DNA of 64,000 bases from Mycolicibacterium tusciae JS617. GTDB lineage: Bacteria > Actinomycetota > Actinomycetes > Mycobacteriales > Mycobacteriaceae. Each line of letters starts with the position of its first letter. The stretch's first letter is position 1. The stretch is from assembly GCF_000243415.2 (NCBI RefSeq), contig NZ_KI912270.1, positions 5,041,837 to 5,105,836 of the forward strand. Reading direction: 5' to 3'. This document shows positions 40,190-49,849 of this stretch, in pieces. Position numbers and translations under genes: made by a program. The notes under the pieces were generated by a model. That model was not told the DNA's origin. It saw only the letters and a list, made by a program, of their open reading frames with translations, and searched no databases.

Positions 40190-42513
40190 GTGCAATCAGC
40201 AACCTCGCATACGACGACACGGCACTTATGGCGCCTGCTGCCGAGCGTCTACCGCTCGTCTCTAGTATCGATGCATTCATGAAGCTGTCCCCACTACAGC
40301 GATTCGAAGAGCTCACTGCGGCAACGAATTTCCCTAAGTACCTTCGCGCCGAACCAATCAGGTTTGACGGCCGCGATCAGAACTACGGATATCTATGCGA
40401 CATCCCGGACTGCCAACTCACAGCAGCAAGCAAGGTGTACTGCGACAGACACCGGAGCGAGCAGATCACAGCGGAACAGAACGAGATACCAGAACCGCAA
40501 TGGCGCCAACAAGCCAGCCCTCTCAATGCCCCTGGACACCTAGACACTTCGGGTAGTGGCATTGTTTCTCTTGCAGGCCTGCCGCTTCTGGCCGCCGCTG
40601 AAATCCGGTACGCACTCTTCGCCAACGCGTCGTCACCACGACCAACAAAATGGCCCCCGAGAGTACTCCGGGCGCTGATTGAAGGCCTTGAAGAAAAATG
40701 CGTCGCGTCGATCATGGAAATCGACACCACGAGGCGTGCACCGGGAACAGGCAGGAAGAAGAATCTGAAGCGCTGGCCGAAGTACGGCCAAGTTTGCGAT
40801 TTGATTATCGCGGTCATGCAGGGCCACTGCTCGCCGGTGCATGTCACCCGCGCGGAGAGCCGTGAGTTGGGCTACATCGACGCGCTGCATTGGGGCTTTC
40901 GCCTTAAGGACCGCCGGTCACCGTTCGACCTCAGGTCAATAACCCAGGATTGGTTGCGCACTCTCACTTGGGATCTCATTGCGGCAATCTTCGACTCCCC
41001 GGATCGCCCCCGAACCCAATCGTCACTAGAGCAGCTCAGGCGCTGCTCGGTGACACTCAGCGCCTACTTGGAGTGGTCGGTCCCAGATGGTGGGGCGGAC
41101 GCCACGCAGCTCACCGAGGATGTCGGCCGAGCCTTTGTGGCTGATTTGACTCGCCGTGCACATAACGGCGAGCCGCAACTCGGCCTCTATTTGGTAGATG
41201 GTCAGCCGAGCACTGCGACGGAACTCAGCAAGTCATTGACGTTCAACGGGCTCAGGCGACTCATGCGCTACGCGCTGGATAGCGGTGTCGCGGAGGCCGT
41301 CGGATTGCGTAGGGACTTCATGCTCGCCTTCCCGGAAGGGAAAATGCGGCACTCAAAACGGCCCAGGCCGTTGAGCGATGACGTGTTCGAACACCTTATC
41401 TCCCCGGCGAACATGCAGCTGCTCGCCGCTAGGGACCCCAATGACCTTGGCATTGAGGACATCTGGTTCATTCAGATCCGAGTAGGGCGCCGGATCGGTG
41501 AAGTTGTCAATCTCCGCTACGACTGTATCAGCGAGCACTTGGGCCGCAAATACGCCTGGTTCGACATGACGAAGGTCAACCAGCTCGACTACGGCGTCCT
41601 GATACCAGACGACGTGTTCTGGGTCATCCGCGAACGTCAGAAGAAGACTGCCGAAAGATATCGCCTCAAGCACGGTGTTGCGCCCACTGGGAAGACAGCG
41701 CAAAAGATCGCGCTGTTTCCCAGCACCACGCAGAACTCACACTTCCGAAACGCAATAGCCATCGCCACCTTCCAGGACCGCTTCAAGAAATGGCTGGAAG
41801 ACATCGAGCTGCCCGGACACGTCAGCCACCAGGCGCGGCACACCCTCGCAACGCGGCTCGTCGATGCCGGCGCACCGATGGTCGTTGTGAAGCAGATTCT
41901 TGGCCATGTATCTGAACGAATGTCGGAGCATTACACGCTCATCTCGTCAGCCAGGATCGAACCCTACTTGCAGCAAGTGTGGGTGAAAGGTCCCGGCAGC
42001 AGTGCACCGGGCGAACTCGTCCGGACTCCGGATCCTTCGGCCAATTCCGCCATCCAACTCAACCTGATCGACATCGCTGTGCTACCGACCGAAGGAGGGC
42101 TGTGCACCTTCAAGCCTGTCGTCGGCGGTGCCGAATGCCCAAAGGGGCGGCGCTGCAACGATTGCGAAGACTTCGTCCTGACCGGTGCCGACTACTCCTA
42201 CTGGAAAAGACAGGAGGAACGGTGGGCAGCCTACGCGGAAAACGCCCCCGACGACTCCTCACGCGCCTACGTCTACCAACTCTTCCAAAGCTCCTCGATG
42301 GCGATCGCCGGGCTGGAGAAAGCGCTGTCGACCCTCGGGCTCCTAGAGCAGGCGCGGCACATCGATCTGCGCAACCCTTACCAGGACTTCTTCGAGCCGA
42401 TCTGGAACCGCGGCTGGCGGGCATCGGACCTCATCGACCTCACCGAACGGGACACAACCGATGACCCTTCCAAGATCCTTCAGATCGAATCAGAAGACGA
42501 AGGGGCGGCATGA
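40186..42513 (+). CDS. tnpB: Tn554 TnpB-like tyrosine recombinase
   Basis: A 775-residue second recombinase starting at MSAISNLAYDD. Catalytic motifs: RVGRRIGEVVNLRYD (R), SHQARHTLATRLVDAG (H-x-x-R), LGHVSERMSEHYTLIS (H and Y). The N-terminal part has a CDIPDCQ and CDRHRSE cysteine/histidine pair. The C-terminal region carries a second cysteine cluster (CPKGRRCNDCEDF). Large size and cysteine clusters match TnpB of Tn554. It overlaps tnpA and tnpC by four bases. Confidence 0.88.
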   Translation: MSAISNLAYDDTALMAPAAERLPLVSSIDAFMKLSPLQRFEELTAATNFPKYLRAEPIRFDGRDQNYGYLCDIPDCQLTAASKVYCDRHRSEQITAEQNEIPEPQWRQQASPLNAPGHLDTSGSGIVSLAGLPLLAAAEIRYALFANASSPRPTKWPPRVLRALIEGLEEKCVASIMEIDTTRRAPGTGRKKNLKRWPKYGQVCDLIIAVMQGHCSPVHVTRAESRELGYIDALHWGFRLKDRRSPFDLRSITQDWLRTLTWDLIAAIFDSPDRPRTQSSLEQLRRCSVTLSAYLEWSVPDGGADATQLTEDVGRAFVADLTRRAHNGEPQLGLYLVDGQPSTATELSKSLTFNGLRRLMRYALDSGVAEAVGLRRDFMLAFPEGKMRHSKRPRPLSDDVFEHLISPANMQLLAARDPNDLGIEDIWFIQIRVGRRIGEVVNLRYDCISEHLGRKYAWFDMTKVNQLDYGVLIPDDVFWVIRERQKKTAERYRLKHGVAPTGKTAQKIALFPSTTQNSHFRNAIAIATFQDRFKKWLEDIELPGHVSHQARHTLATRLVDAGAPMVVVKQILGHVSERMSEHYTLISSARIEPYLQQVWVKGPGSSAPGELVRTPDPSANSAIQLNLIDIAVLPTEGGLCTFKPVVGGAECPKGRRCNDCEDFVLTGADYSYWKRQEERWAAYAENAPDDSSRAYVYQLFQSSSMAIAGLEKALSTLGLLEQARHIDLRNPYQDFFEPIWNRGWRASDLIDLTERDTTDDPSKILQIESEDEGAA

Positions 42514-43076
42514 CGCGAAACTCGGGGCCACCGCAAGCGGCGATAGCTGTTCGCAAGAAGGACTCTCTGACGAAGTTGGAAAGCGTCGAACAGGCGTTGA
42601 AGCGGCTGCTCAAACAGAAGGTGACTGAGATCGACAAGTCTCATCTCGCCGCACTGGCGGGTTGTTCACGGACCTTCCTCTATCAGAACCAGGACGCCCG
42701 GAAACTCATCGCGCAGGCCGAGACTCGCATGAAAGCGTCTGCGCTGAAGGGCGTTTGCGACTCCGATGCGGTCGAGGAAGCCAATTGGCGCGAGCGGGCG
42801 ATCTTCGCCGAGCAGCAGTTGCGGGAGACCCGCGCGAAGAACCACTCGTTGTCGCGAACCGTGGCCGATCTGCTGGGTCAGCTCCGCGACCCCGATGGGA
42901 CATGGGTCGAAGATGACAGGGAACAACTGCGACAGCAGAACGAGACGTTGCGTGCCGCCCTGGCCGCAGAGCGCCTCGCTCGCTCCGAAGCTGAGCGACG
43001 ACTCGAAGCGTCCCGATCAAACGTCCGCCACCTGCGGCAGAAGGAAGCCGACAAGCTCGTCAATGGAATCAACTAG
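42510..43076 (+). CDS. tnpC: Tn554 TnpC-like accessory protein (DUF6262-like)
   Basis: A 188-residue protein with an N-terminal HTH-like region (LESVEQALKRLLKQ; SHLAALAGCSRTFLYQNQDA) and a long coiled coil at the C-terminus (LRQQNETLRAALAAERLARS). In Tn554, TnpC improves the efficiency and orientation of insertion. It ends the recombinase operon; cargo begins 60 bases later. Confidence 0.8.
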   Translation: MTRNSGPPQAAIAVRKKDSLTKLESVEQALKRLLKQKVTEIDKSHLAALAGCSRTFLYQNQDARKLIAQAETRMKASALKGVCDSDAVEEANWRERAIFAEQQLRETRAKNHSLSRTVADLLGQLRDPDGTWVEDDREQLRQQNETLRAALAAERLARSEAERRLEASRSNVRHLRQKEADKLVNGIN

Positions 43077-43135
43077 CACTAGCCGATGGGATGGGATTTG
43101 ACCTGCGCCTTTGTAGACTCGGCCACTAGGGGGTG

Positions 43136-43840
43136 ATGCACGTGCAGGAGACCAGCCAGGCTGACGGCTCGGTGCTGTTTCAGCTCGACGCAGACGGCCA
43201 GATCAAGCACCGCGACCGGGTCCGTGATCTCGCCGAGGTCTACACCCACCAGCGTGAGGTCACCGCGATGCTCGACTTGGTGCTCGACATGTTCCCCAGC
43301 GAGGACGAACCCGACAACCTCGACAAATCATTCCTCGAGCCGGCAATTGGGCATGGCAACTTCGCTATCGAAATTCTGCGCCGCAAGCTGGCCACCGTCA
43401 CCCCCGGCCGCTGTGGCAGCGGTGAGGAGTTCGAGCACCGGATCCTGCGCTGTCTGGCCTCGATCTACGGCATCGACATCGACCCGGAGAACGTGACCGA
43501 CTCCCGCCGGCGCATGCACGCCGTCATCACCGCTCACGTCGGTGACCCTTCCGAGCGGACAGAAGGGTTTTGGTCGGCCGTCGAGGCCATCCTCACCACC
43601 AACATCGTCCGCGCCGACACCCTGGCCGACGCCCAGGTGATCGAGCTCGTCGCCTACCAACCCCGGCCGGCCGGAACCTTCGTGCGGGAGTGGTCCACCC
43701 TGGAAGAGTTGGAATCCGACTCCCAGCTGGACCTGTTCGCCACCCTGCCCGACGAGCCGCAGCGTGACGCGGTGCCGGTGCACTACACCCAGCTGGCCGC
43801 CAACCCGAAGCCGACCGCCGCCAAGGGGAGGAAACGATGA
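43136..43840 (+). CDS. Methyltransferase-like subunit without catalytic motif IV
   Basis: A 234-residue protein. Its SAM-binding motif I is FLEPAIGHGNFAIEILRRKL and motif II is IYGIDIDPENV. No NPPY-type catalytic motif follows, so it may be a partner or half-enzyme. I start it at the ATG at 43136, preceded by AGGGGGTG. The stop overlaps the ATG of the next gene, so it works in one operon with a full N6-adenine-type methylase and a helicase. Confidence 0.7.
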   Translation: MHVQETSQADGSVLFQLDADGQIKHRDRVRDLAEVYTHQREVTAMLDLVLDMFPSEDEPDNLDKSFLEPAIGHGNFAIEILRRKLATVTPGRCGSGEEFEHRILRCLASIYGIDIDPENVTDSRRRMHAVITAHVGDPSERTEGFWSAVEAILTTNIVRADTLADAQVIELVAYQPRPAGTFVREWSTLEELESDSQLDLFATLPDEPQRDAVPVHYTQLAANPKPTAAKGRKR

Positions 43841-45450
43841 CGGGGGCTCTGCACCGGCGGTTCGGCAACCACGTCCCCGACATCCTCGACTGCCTGGCGC
43901 AGCTGTCCAACGACGAGGTTCCCACCCCTCCGAAGGTGGCGCGGGCGATGCTCGACATCCTGCCAGCCCACGTCTGGAGCGAGCCCAACTACCGCTGGCT
44001 CGACCCCTGCTGCAAGTCCGGCGTCTTCCTCCGTGAGATCGTCTCCCGCCTGCTCACCGGTCTCGAGGGGTGGGAACCCGACTTCGACAAACGCCGCGAG
44101 CACGTCTACCGCAACATGCTGTTCGGCACCTCGATCACCCAGATGACCGGGATGATCTCGCGGCGCAGCCTGTACTGCGCCCGGGACGCCTCCAGCGAGC
44201 TGTCAGTGGTCCGTTTCGACGACCCTGCCGGGAATCTTCCGTTTGTGCCTGCTAAGCATCGCTTCGTCAGAGGCCGCTGCGTTGCGTGCGGGGGTCCGGA
44301 AAGCCTTGAGCGTGAAGGCCGCGAGAACTACGCCTACTCATTCATCCACGATGCTGAGATGCCAAAGAGGTTGCAGGATATGAAGTTTGACGTGATCGTC
44401 ACGAACCCGCCCTATCAACTTTCCACCGAAGGTTTCGGTGCGACAGCCTCCACGATTTACCACCGGTTCGTCGAGAAGGCGGTCTCGATGAACCCCCGCT
44501 ACCTGTTGATGATCACGCCGTCGCGCTGGTTCGCCGGCGGCAAGGGGCTGGACGATTTCCGCGACAAGATGATCGCCGACCGCCACCTCGCCAAGTTGAT
44601 AGACAACCCCAAGTTGTTCGACTGCTTCCCCGGCGTGGAGATCAAGGGCGGTGTCTCGTACTTCCTCTGGGAGCGCGAGCACGACGGCGACTGCGAATTC
44701 TCCACGCGGATAGACGGAGTGGTGCTGTCTACTGCACTCCGAGATTTGCGTGCCGGCGACGGCGTGGTGATCCGAGACAACCGCGCAGTCAGCATCGTCG
44801 AGAAGGTCCGTGCGAAGGAGAAGACTTCAGTTGAATCGGGCTGCACCGTGACTAAGCCATTCGGGCTAACCATGCGTTCGAACTACCCCGGCAGTGTGCC
44901 GGAGCCGTTCGAGGGCGCCATCCCGCTCATCTACTCGAACCGTATCGGATACAGCCGCCCAGACCAGATTCAACGCAATCATCAGTGGATCGACCGGTGG
45001 AAAGTTCTCTTGCCAATGGCCGGTGACGGTCACGGCAGAGAAGTGTCCTACGTACTCGGAGAGCCAATTGCCGTCGCACCAGGCTCGGCGTGCACCCAGA
45101 CTTACTTCATCCCCGGAATGTTTGATACGCGCGAGGAAACCGAGAACTTCGCGCATTACCTAGCGTCGAAATTCGTCCGATTCCTAGTACTACAGCGCAA
45201 AGTCACGCAGCACGTCACTCCCGATCGTTTCAGATTCGTCCCCATGCTGGACATGAAGCGGCGGTGGACCGACGAGGAGCTCTACGACAAGTTCGGCCTC
45301 ACTGACGACGAGCGCGACTACATCGACCGGACCATCCACCCGCGGGAGCCGATTCTCAGTCTAGACTCACCGATCCCCCCCTCCCACCTCCCCGGCGGCG
45401 TGAAGTTCCGGGTGGCCGACGAATCGACCTCCGAGGACGAGGAGGAATGA
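43837..45450 (+). CDS. N6-adenine DNA methyltransferase-like protein (Eco57I-like)
   Basis: A 537-residue protein. Motif I is WLDPCCKSGVFLREIVSRLL; the catalytic motif IV is DVIVTNPPYQLS. A cysteine pair (RCVACGGPE) lies between them and may bind zinc. The C-terminal part (YVLGEPIAVAPGSACTQTYF) looks like a target-recognition region. Overlaps its neighbours on both sides by four bases. It probably modifies host DNA for a restriction-like system. Confidence 0.82.
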   Translation: MTGALHRRFGNHVPDILDCLAQLSNDEVPTPPKVARAMLDILPAHVWSEPNYRWLDPCCKSGVFLREIVSRLLTGLEGWEPDFDKRREHVYRNMLFGTSITQMTGMISRRSLYCARDASSELSVVRFDDPAGNLPFVPAKHRFVRGRCVACGGPESLEREGRENYAYSFIHDAEMPKRLQDMKFDVIVTNPPYQLSTEGFGATASTIYHRFVEKAVSMNPRYLLMITPSRWFAGGKGLDDFRDKMIADRHLAKLIDNPKLFDCFPGVEIKGGVSYFLWEREHDGDCEFSTRIDGVVLSTALRDLRAGDGVVIRDNRAVSIVEKVRAKEKTSVESGCTVTKPFGLTMRSNYPGSVPEPFEGAIPLIYSNRIGYSRPDQIQRNHQWIDRWKVLLPMAGDGHGREVSYVLGEPIAVAPGSACTQTYFIPGMFDTREETENFAHYLASKFVRFLVLQRKVTQHVTPDRFRFVPMLDMKRRWTDEELYDKFGLTDDERDYIDRTIHPREPILSLDSPIPPSHLPGGVKFRVADESTSEDEEE

Positions 45451-48053
45451 CCACCTCCACTGAGACGGAGCTGCCGCCGGAGGAGGTCGAGACGGTCGGC
45501 TCGGCCGTGGTGTCGCGCCGCATCTACGCCTACACCCTGCCCGGCAAGGATGCCCAGCCGTGGGAACGCACAGTCGGCGGCACGCATAGCAGTGGGACGG
45601 GCCTGATCAAGGTCGGTGACACCACCAAAGCCGAAGTGCTGCAGCGGATCAAGCAGCAGCTGGGCACCGCCTACCCGCACCTCGAGGGCGTCACGCTGCT
45701 GTTGGACACCGAGGCCCAGCGCAACGACGGTACTGCATTCCGCGACCACGACGTCCACCGCGCCCTGGTCGCCAAGGGCATCCGCAAGGACGCCGAGTGG
45801 TTCGAGGCCACCGTCGACGAAGTACAGGCCGCCATCGTCGCGGTCCGCAACGGCCAGTCCTACGACGGCACCCGCACCGCCGACTTCGGGATGCGCCCGG
45901 AGCAGGAGGAGGCGGTCGCCCAAACCGCCGGCTACTACCGCTCCCACGCCGAGGATGGGCACGCCCCGCGGTTCCTGTGGAACGCCAAGATGCGGTTCGG
46001 CAAGACGTTCACCACCTACCAACTCGCGCGCGAGATGGGCTGGAAGCGCGTCCTGGTGCTCACCTACAAGCCGGTCGTCCAGACCGCATGGAAAGAGGAC
46101 CTGCTCACCCACGTCGACTTCGAGGGCTGGCGGTTCGTGGACCGGGAGTCCTCCCCGGAGGACCGCGACGCGGCCGCCGACTCTGCGGATCCGGTGGTGT
46201 GGTTCGCCTCGTTCCAGGACATGCGCGGCAAGACCGCCGAAGGAAACATCAAGGAGCACAACGAAGTCATCCACCTCATCGACTGGGACGCGATCGTCCT
46301 CGACGAGTACCACTTCGGGGCGTGGCGCGACTCGGCCCGCGAACTCTATGACCCCACCGACGCCGAGATCGCCGAGGCAGAGGAGCCCGACGAGTCGGTC
46401 ACCGAGGACGACCTCGGCTTGACCAGCCGTCACTACCTGTACCTGTCGGGGACGCCGTTCCGAGCGATCACCAACGGTGAGTTCACCGAGGATCAAATCT
46501 TCAACTGGACCTACGTCGACGAGCAGCGGGAGAAGGAGCACTGGGACGCCGCCGCCGGTTCCAACCCCTACATCGATCTACCGGGCATGCAGATCTTCAG
46601 CTACGACATCGGCGGAGACGCCGAAAAGTGGGCTGCTGATGGAGAGTTCGACGGCTTCTCGCTCAATGAATACTTTAAGGCTAAGAAACTCAACCCCAAG
46701 AGCAACTCCACCGCGGCCGGCGCCTACGAGTTCGAGGACCCCGACCGGGTGCACGAGTTTCTGGAGATGCTGCGCGGCACGCTGCCCGAGCAGATGAAGC
46801 TGCAGATCGTCGGCGGCCAGAAGCCCCCGTTTCCTTATCAGGCGCCGGTGTTCGCCCAAGCCATCACGCACTCGGTCTGGTACCTCAACGACGTCGCCGG
46901 CTGTTTCGCGATGCGCGACGCCCTGCTGAAGCACCCCTACTTCAAGACCTTCGAGATCGTCGTTGCCGCCGGCAGCGGCGTCGGGATGGGTAAGAAGGCC
47001 AAGCCGCCGGTGATGGACGCCATCAACCGCGCGACGAAGGCCGGCACCGGGTCGATCACCCTCACTTGCGGGAAGCTGATGACCGGGGTGACCGTCCGCG
47101 AGTGGGGCGCGATCCTCATGCTGCGGTCGCTGAAGTCCCCGGAAACCTATTTCCAGGCCGCGTTCCGGGTGCAGTCGCCCTGGTCCAAACGGCTCCCGGA
47201 CGGCACCGTGGAGGTGCTCAAAGACCCGGTGTACGTCTTCGAGTTCGACCCGAACCGGGCACTGACCCTGGTCGGTGAGTACGGTATGCGCCTGGGCGCA
47301 CTCGGCGACACCACCCCACAGGAAGCCATCGGCCAGCTGCTGAACTACCTGCCGATCTTCGCCTTCGCGGGCGGCATGATGACCAAGCTCGACGCCGCCG
47401 ATGTGCTTAACTGGGCCACCACCGGCGTCGGCGCAACCGCCCTGGCGCAGCGGTGGAACTCCCCACTTCTGGTCAACATCAACGAGCAGACCCTTACCAA
47501 GCTGCTTGACCACCCGGAGCTGTTGGAGGCTCTGGGCAAGATTGAGGACTTCCGCAACCTGGCGCAGACCGCGGAGCAGATCGTCACGTCCTCGAAGCTG
47601 CTCAAGAAGGCCAAACGGGAAAGCGACGACGGCAAGCTCAACCGTGAACAGAAACGGGAGCAGTCCGAGGCCGCCAAGCGCCGCAAGGAGATCCGCGAGA
47701 AGCTTCAGAAACTGCTCGCCAAGATCCCGGTGTTCATGTACGTCACCCAGATCCGGGAGCAGGCACTCAAGGACATCATCCTCGGCGTGGACGGCCTGTT
47801 GTTCGAGCGGGTGACCGGCCTGAGTGTCGAGGACTTCAAGCTGCTCAACCAGATCGGGGTGTTCAATCCGATTCACATGAACGCCGCCATCTACCAGTTC
47901 AAAGCCTTCGAGGACTCCAGCCTCGAATACGCCGACAATCCCAACGTTCCGCACGAAAAGCGCCCGATAGGGCTCTGGGACACCGTTATGCAGCCGCACG
48001 AGACGATCGAGGACGTCCTGGAGCGCATCGTCGAAGACGATGCTGATGGATGA
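45447..48053 (+). CDS. GIY-YIG-like domain fused to superfamily 2 helicase/restriction subunit
   Basis: An 868-residue protein. The N-terminal 140 residues look like a T5orf172/GIY-YIG nuclease (RRIYAYTLPG; GTGLIKVGDTTKAEVLQRI). The SF2 helicase follows: Walker A-like NAKMRFGKTFTTYQLARE, DEAH variant VLDEYHFG, motif III YLSGTPFRA, and the second RecA lobe (GAILMLRSLKSPETYFQAAF). A coiled coil is at about 700-760. As the third gene of the methylase operon it is the likely DNA-translocating and cutting subunit. Confidence 0.8.
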   Translation: MTTSTETELPPEEVETVGSAVVSRRIYAYTLPGKDAQPWERTVGGTHSSGTGLIKVGDTTKAEVLQRIKQQLGTAYPHLEGVTLLLDTEAQRNDGTAFRDHDVHRALVAKGIRKDAEWFEATVDEVQAAIVAVRNGQSYDGTRTADFGMRPEQEEAVAQTAGYYRSHAEDGHAPRFLWNAKMRFGKTFTTYQLAREMGWKRVLVLTYKPVVQTAWKEDLLTHVDFEGWRFVDRESSPEDRDAAADSADPVVWFASFQDMRGKTAEGNIKEHNEVIHLIDWDAIVLDEYHFGAWRDSARELYDPTDAEIAEAEEPDESVTEDDLGLTSRHYLYLSGTPFRAITNGEFTEDQIFNWTYVDEQREKEHWDAAAGSNPYIDLPGMQIFSYDIGGDAEKWAADGEFDGFSLNEYFKAKKLNPKSNSTAAGAYEFEDPDRVHEFLEMLRGTLPEQMKLQIVGGQKPPFPYQAPVFAQAITHSVWYLNDVAGCFAMRDALLKHPYFKTFEIVVAAGSGVGMGKKAKPPVMDAINRATKAGTGSITLTCGKLMTGVTVREWGAILMLRSLKSPETYFQAAFRVQSPWSKRLPDGTVEVLKDPVYVFEFDPNRALTLVGEYGMRLGALGDTTPQEAIGQLLNYLPIFAFAGGMMTKLDAADVLNWATTGVGATALAQRWNSPLLVNINEQTLTKLLDHPELLEALGKIEDFRNLAQTAEQIVTSSKLLKKAKRESDDGKLNREQKREQSEAAKRRKEIREKLQKLLAKIPVFMYVTQIREQALKDIILGVDGLLFERVTGLSVEDFKLLNQIGVFNPIHMNAAIYQFKAFEDSSLEYADNPNVPHEKRPIGLWDTVMQPHETIEDVLERIVEDDADG

Positions 48054-48281
48054 CGCGGTGCCCGGCTAGCGAACTCTCCGCGATCAGATTGACGATGCTC
48101 CGCTCGTCGATAATTGTCGTAACCAACTGCCCAGCAATACATTTAGCAACTACGGAAATTTTCGTCACGTGACCGGCTAAAGGTCCGTGAACCGGAAGCG
48201 TTCTCGCTGTACGTAGCTGGAATCCGCGGCTTCAATTCGTCGATGCTATACCTGGCCCATGAAAGGCAAGATCGGCGATTC

Positions 48282-49304
48282 TCAAGGCGGCGGCAACTTC
48301 GGTTGAGCGGGTGCAGGTGCGGGCGACGCCGGCACTGGGCTCACCACGGTCGTGGTCATCGTGGGTCCGTGCGGTAGAGGGCTCGCAGCCTTATCGGTAG
48401 TGAACGCTGCGGTGACGGCCACTCCGACACCAAGTAGCAGCATTGCGCTGTAAAAAGGGGCGATCGACCACGACGTCCACACCTCCCGAGGGGGGAGGTA
48501 CTTGTCGCGCAACACCTTCCATTTCGCTGTGGCAGGCGCATCGCCGCATTGCGGCTCGTGGGCGTCCGTTGGGTCGAGCGTGAATCGCGGAACCATGCGT
48601 TCGGAGCGGCTCACCGCGTTATAAAGAGCGCGGTAGGCCTTCTCGCTGCGGAGGTAATTCGCGTCAATATACGCGAACACGGCAATCAAGAACATCCCCA
48701 GCAGGGCGAGCAGCCACACGTGCTGGGTGAGTGCGAACCCGAAAAGTGCGGTGACAACAGGAAGTAGCCAACCCTTCGCGGACGCTGAGGCCGCCGACTG
48801 TCGAGTCACCACAGCTTGGATGTAGTCGAGGTGCTTGCGTCGATCCTCCGGTGACACCTCCGGCTCTACGGGTTTGAGGGAAGACACCGCCGACTTCACC
48901 CGGTTGAGCACATCGTCCTTGCGGTCCTCGGAATAGTCCGTCTCTTGCGGCCAGATAGGCCCCATCGCGTCCCCTTCGTTCCTAGGGACGAGATGGACGT
49001 GCAGGTGGGAAACCGTCTGTGTAGCGGCCGCTCCGTTGGACTGGATGACGTTGAAGCCCTCGGGGACGACCGCCGCCCGAATCGCATCAGCGAGTCGTAG
49101 CACGGCCGCGGAGAGTTGCGCGGCCTCCTCGGTGCGCAAGCTCCAGATATCCGGAACGTGGCGACGCGGGATCACCAGTGTGTGGCCTAGTACTGCGGGG
49201 GCGGTCGGGAAGAAGGCGACCACATTCGCGTCGCGGTATACCTCCCGCACGTCAGGATCGTCGCGGTCGACGATTTCGCAGAACGGGCATTCCGCTGGAG
49301 GCAC
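48282..49304 (-). CDS. HIT-domain protein with transmembrane segments, putative effector
   Basis: A 340-residue protein from a GTG that shares its G with the TAG stop of the TIR gene. The HIT domain (1-130) begins PPAECPFCEIVDRDD and has the histidine triad H100-x-H102-x-H104 (SHLHVHLVPR). Two hydrophobic spans at about 178-195 and 197-212 precede AYIDANYLRSEKAYRALYNA, a motif I associate with membrane effectors next to TIR genes. A third span is at about 282-304, then a Pro-rich tail. HIT enzymes hydrolyse or transfer nucleotides. Here it could sense or destroy the TIR product, or damage membranes when triggered. Confidence 0.82.
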   Translation of the reverse strand: MPPAECPFCEIVDRDDPDVREVYRDANVVAFFPTAPAVLGHTLVIPRRHVPDIWSLRTEEAAQLSAAVLRLADAIRAAVVPEGFNVIQSNGAAATQTVSHLHVHLVPRNEGDAMGPIWPQETDYSEDRKDDVLNRVKSAVSSLKPVEPEVSPEDRRKHLDYIQAVVTRQSAASASAKGWLLPVVTALFGFALTQHVWLLALLGMFLIAVFAYIDANYLRSEKAYRALYNAVSRSERMVPRFTLDPTDAHEPQCGDAPATAKWKVLRDKYLPPREVWTSWSIAPFYSAMLLLGVGVAVTAAFTTDKAASPLPHGPTMTTTVVSPVPASPAPAPAQPKLPPP

Positions 49305-49789
49305 TACGCGCGTGCCCTCGCCTGGTCCACCCAGCTGGGTAAGTTGGCAGCGAGGTAGGCGTAGGTGGCCTTGGTATCGATCCGGCCCAGATAGTCATGC
49401 TTGGTGGGGTCGAAGACCGGCACGCCCGTGACACCAGCGACTGCGTCGAACGGGTTAGCCCCCTTGGTGTCGGCGAGCCCCATAGATGACAGCCCGTGGA
49501 TGTGAACGCCGACGAGGGGCTTTTTGCTGTTCCATGCCTTCTCGATCTCGTACTTGACCCAGGGGCGGTTCGCAGTCTGCTGGCCGATAAGGACGACCAC
49601 AGCTCGCTTGTACGCCATCTGCTTGTCGATCCATTTGACTACCGCCTGCTGGCTGTTGCGCCGGACGGTTTCCCACTCTTGCGATCCGAGAGCGGGGCTT
49701 CCGTCTACGGCGCCGATATTCCTCACCAGCTGGACGCGGTGAACGTCACGGTCGTAGTGGAACGAATAGAAGACCGTCCGTGTACCCAA
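49304..49789 (-). CDS. thsB: ThsB-like TIR-fold protein (MTH538/DUF1863 type)
   Basis: A 161-residue protein read from a TTG at 49789, seven bases after GCAGGAG; a TTG at 49795 is the alternative. It has the ThsB pattern: RTVFYSFHYDRDVHRVQLVRN, then KRAVVVLIGQQTANRPWVKY followed by E81 (YEIEKAW), the equivalent of the catalytic glutamate, then VGVHIHGL. In Thoeris, such TIR proteins sense phage and make an ADP-ribose-derived signal. The partner gene follows without a gap. The long upstream extension of the frame is noncoding. Confidence 0.8.
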   Translation of the reverse strand: MGTRTVFYSFHYDRDVHRVQLVRNIGAVDGSPALGSQEWETVRRNSQQAVVKWIDKQMAYKRAVVVLIGQQTANRPWVKYEIEKAWNSKKPLVGVHIHGLSSMGLADTKGANPFDAVAGVTGVPVFDPTKHDYLGRIDTKATYAYLAANLPSWVDQARARA

Positions 49790-49849
49790 TGCCAAACTCC
49801 TGCCGTGATGCGGGCCGTTTCGTGCCGCGGTTGAGGGTACCGACCAGCT

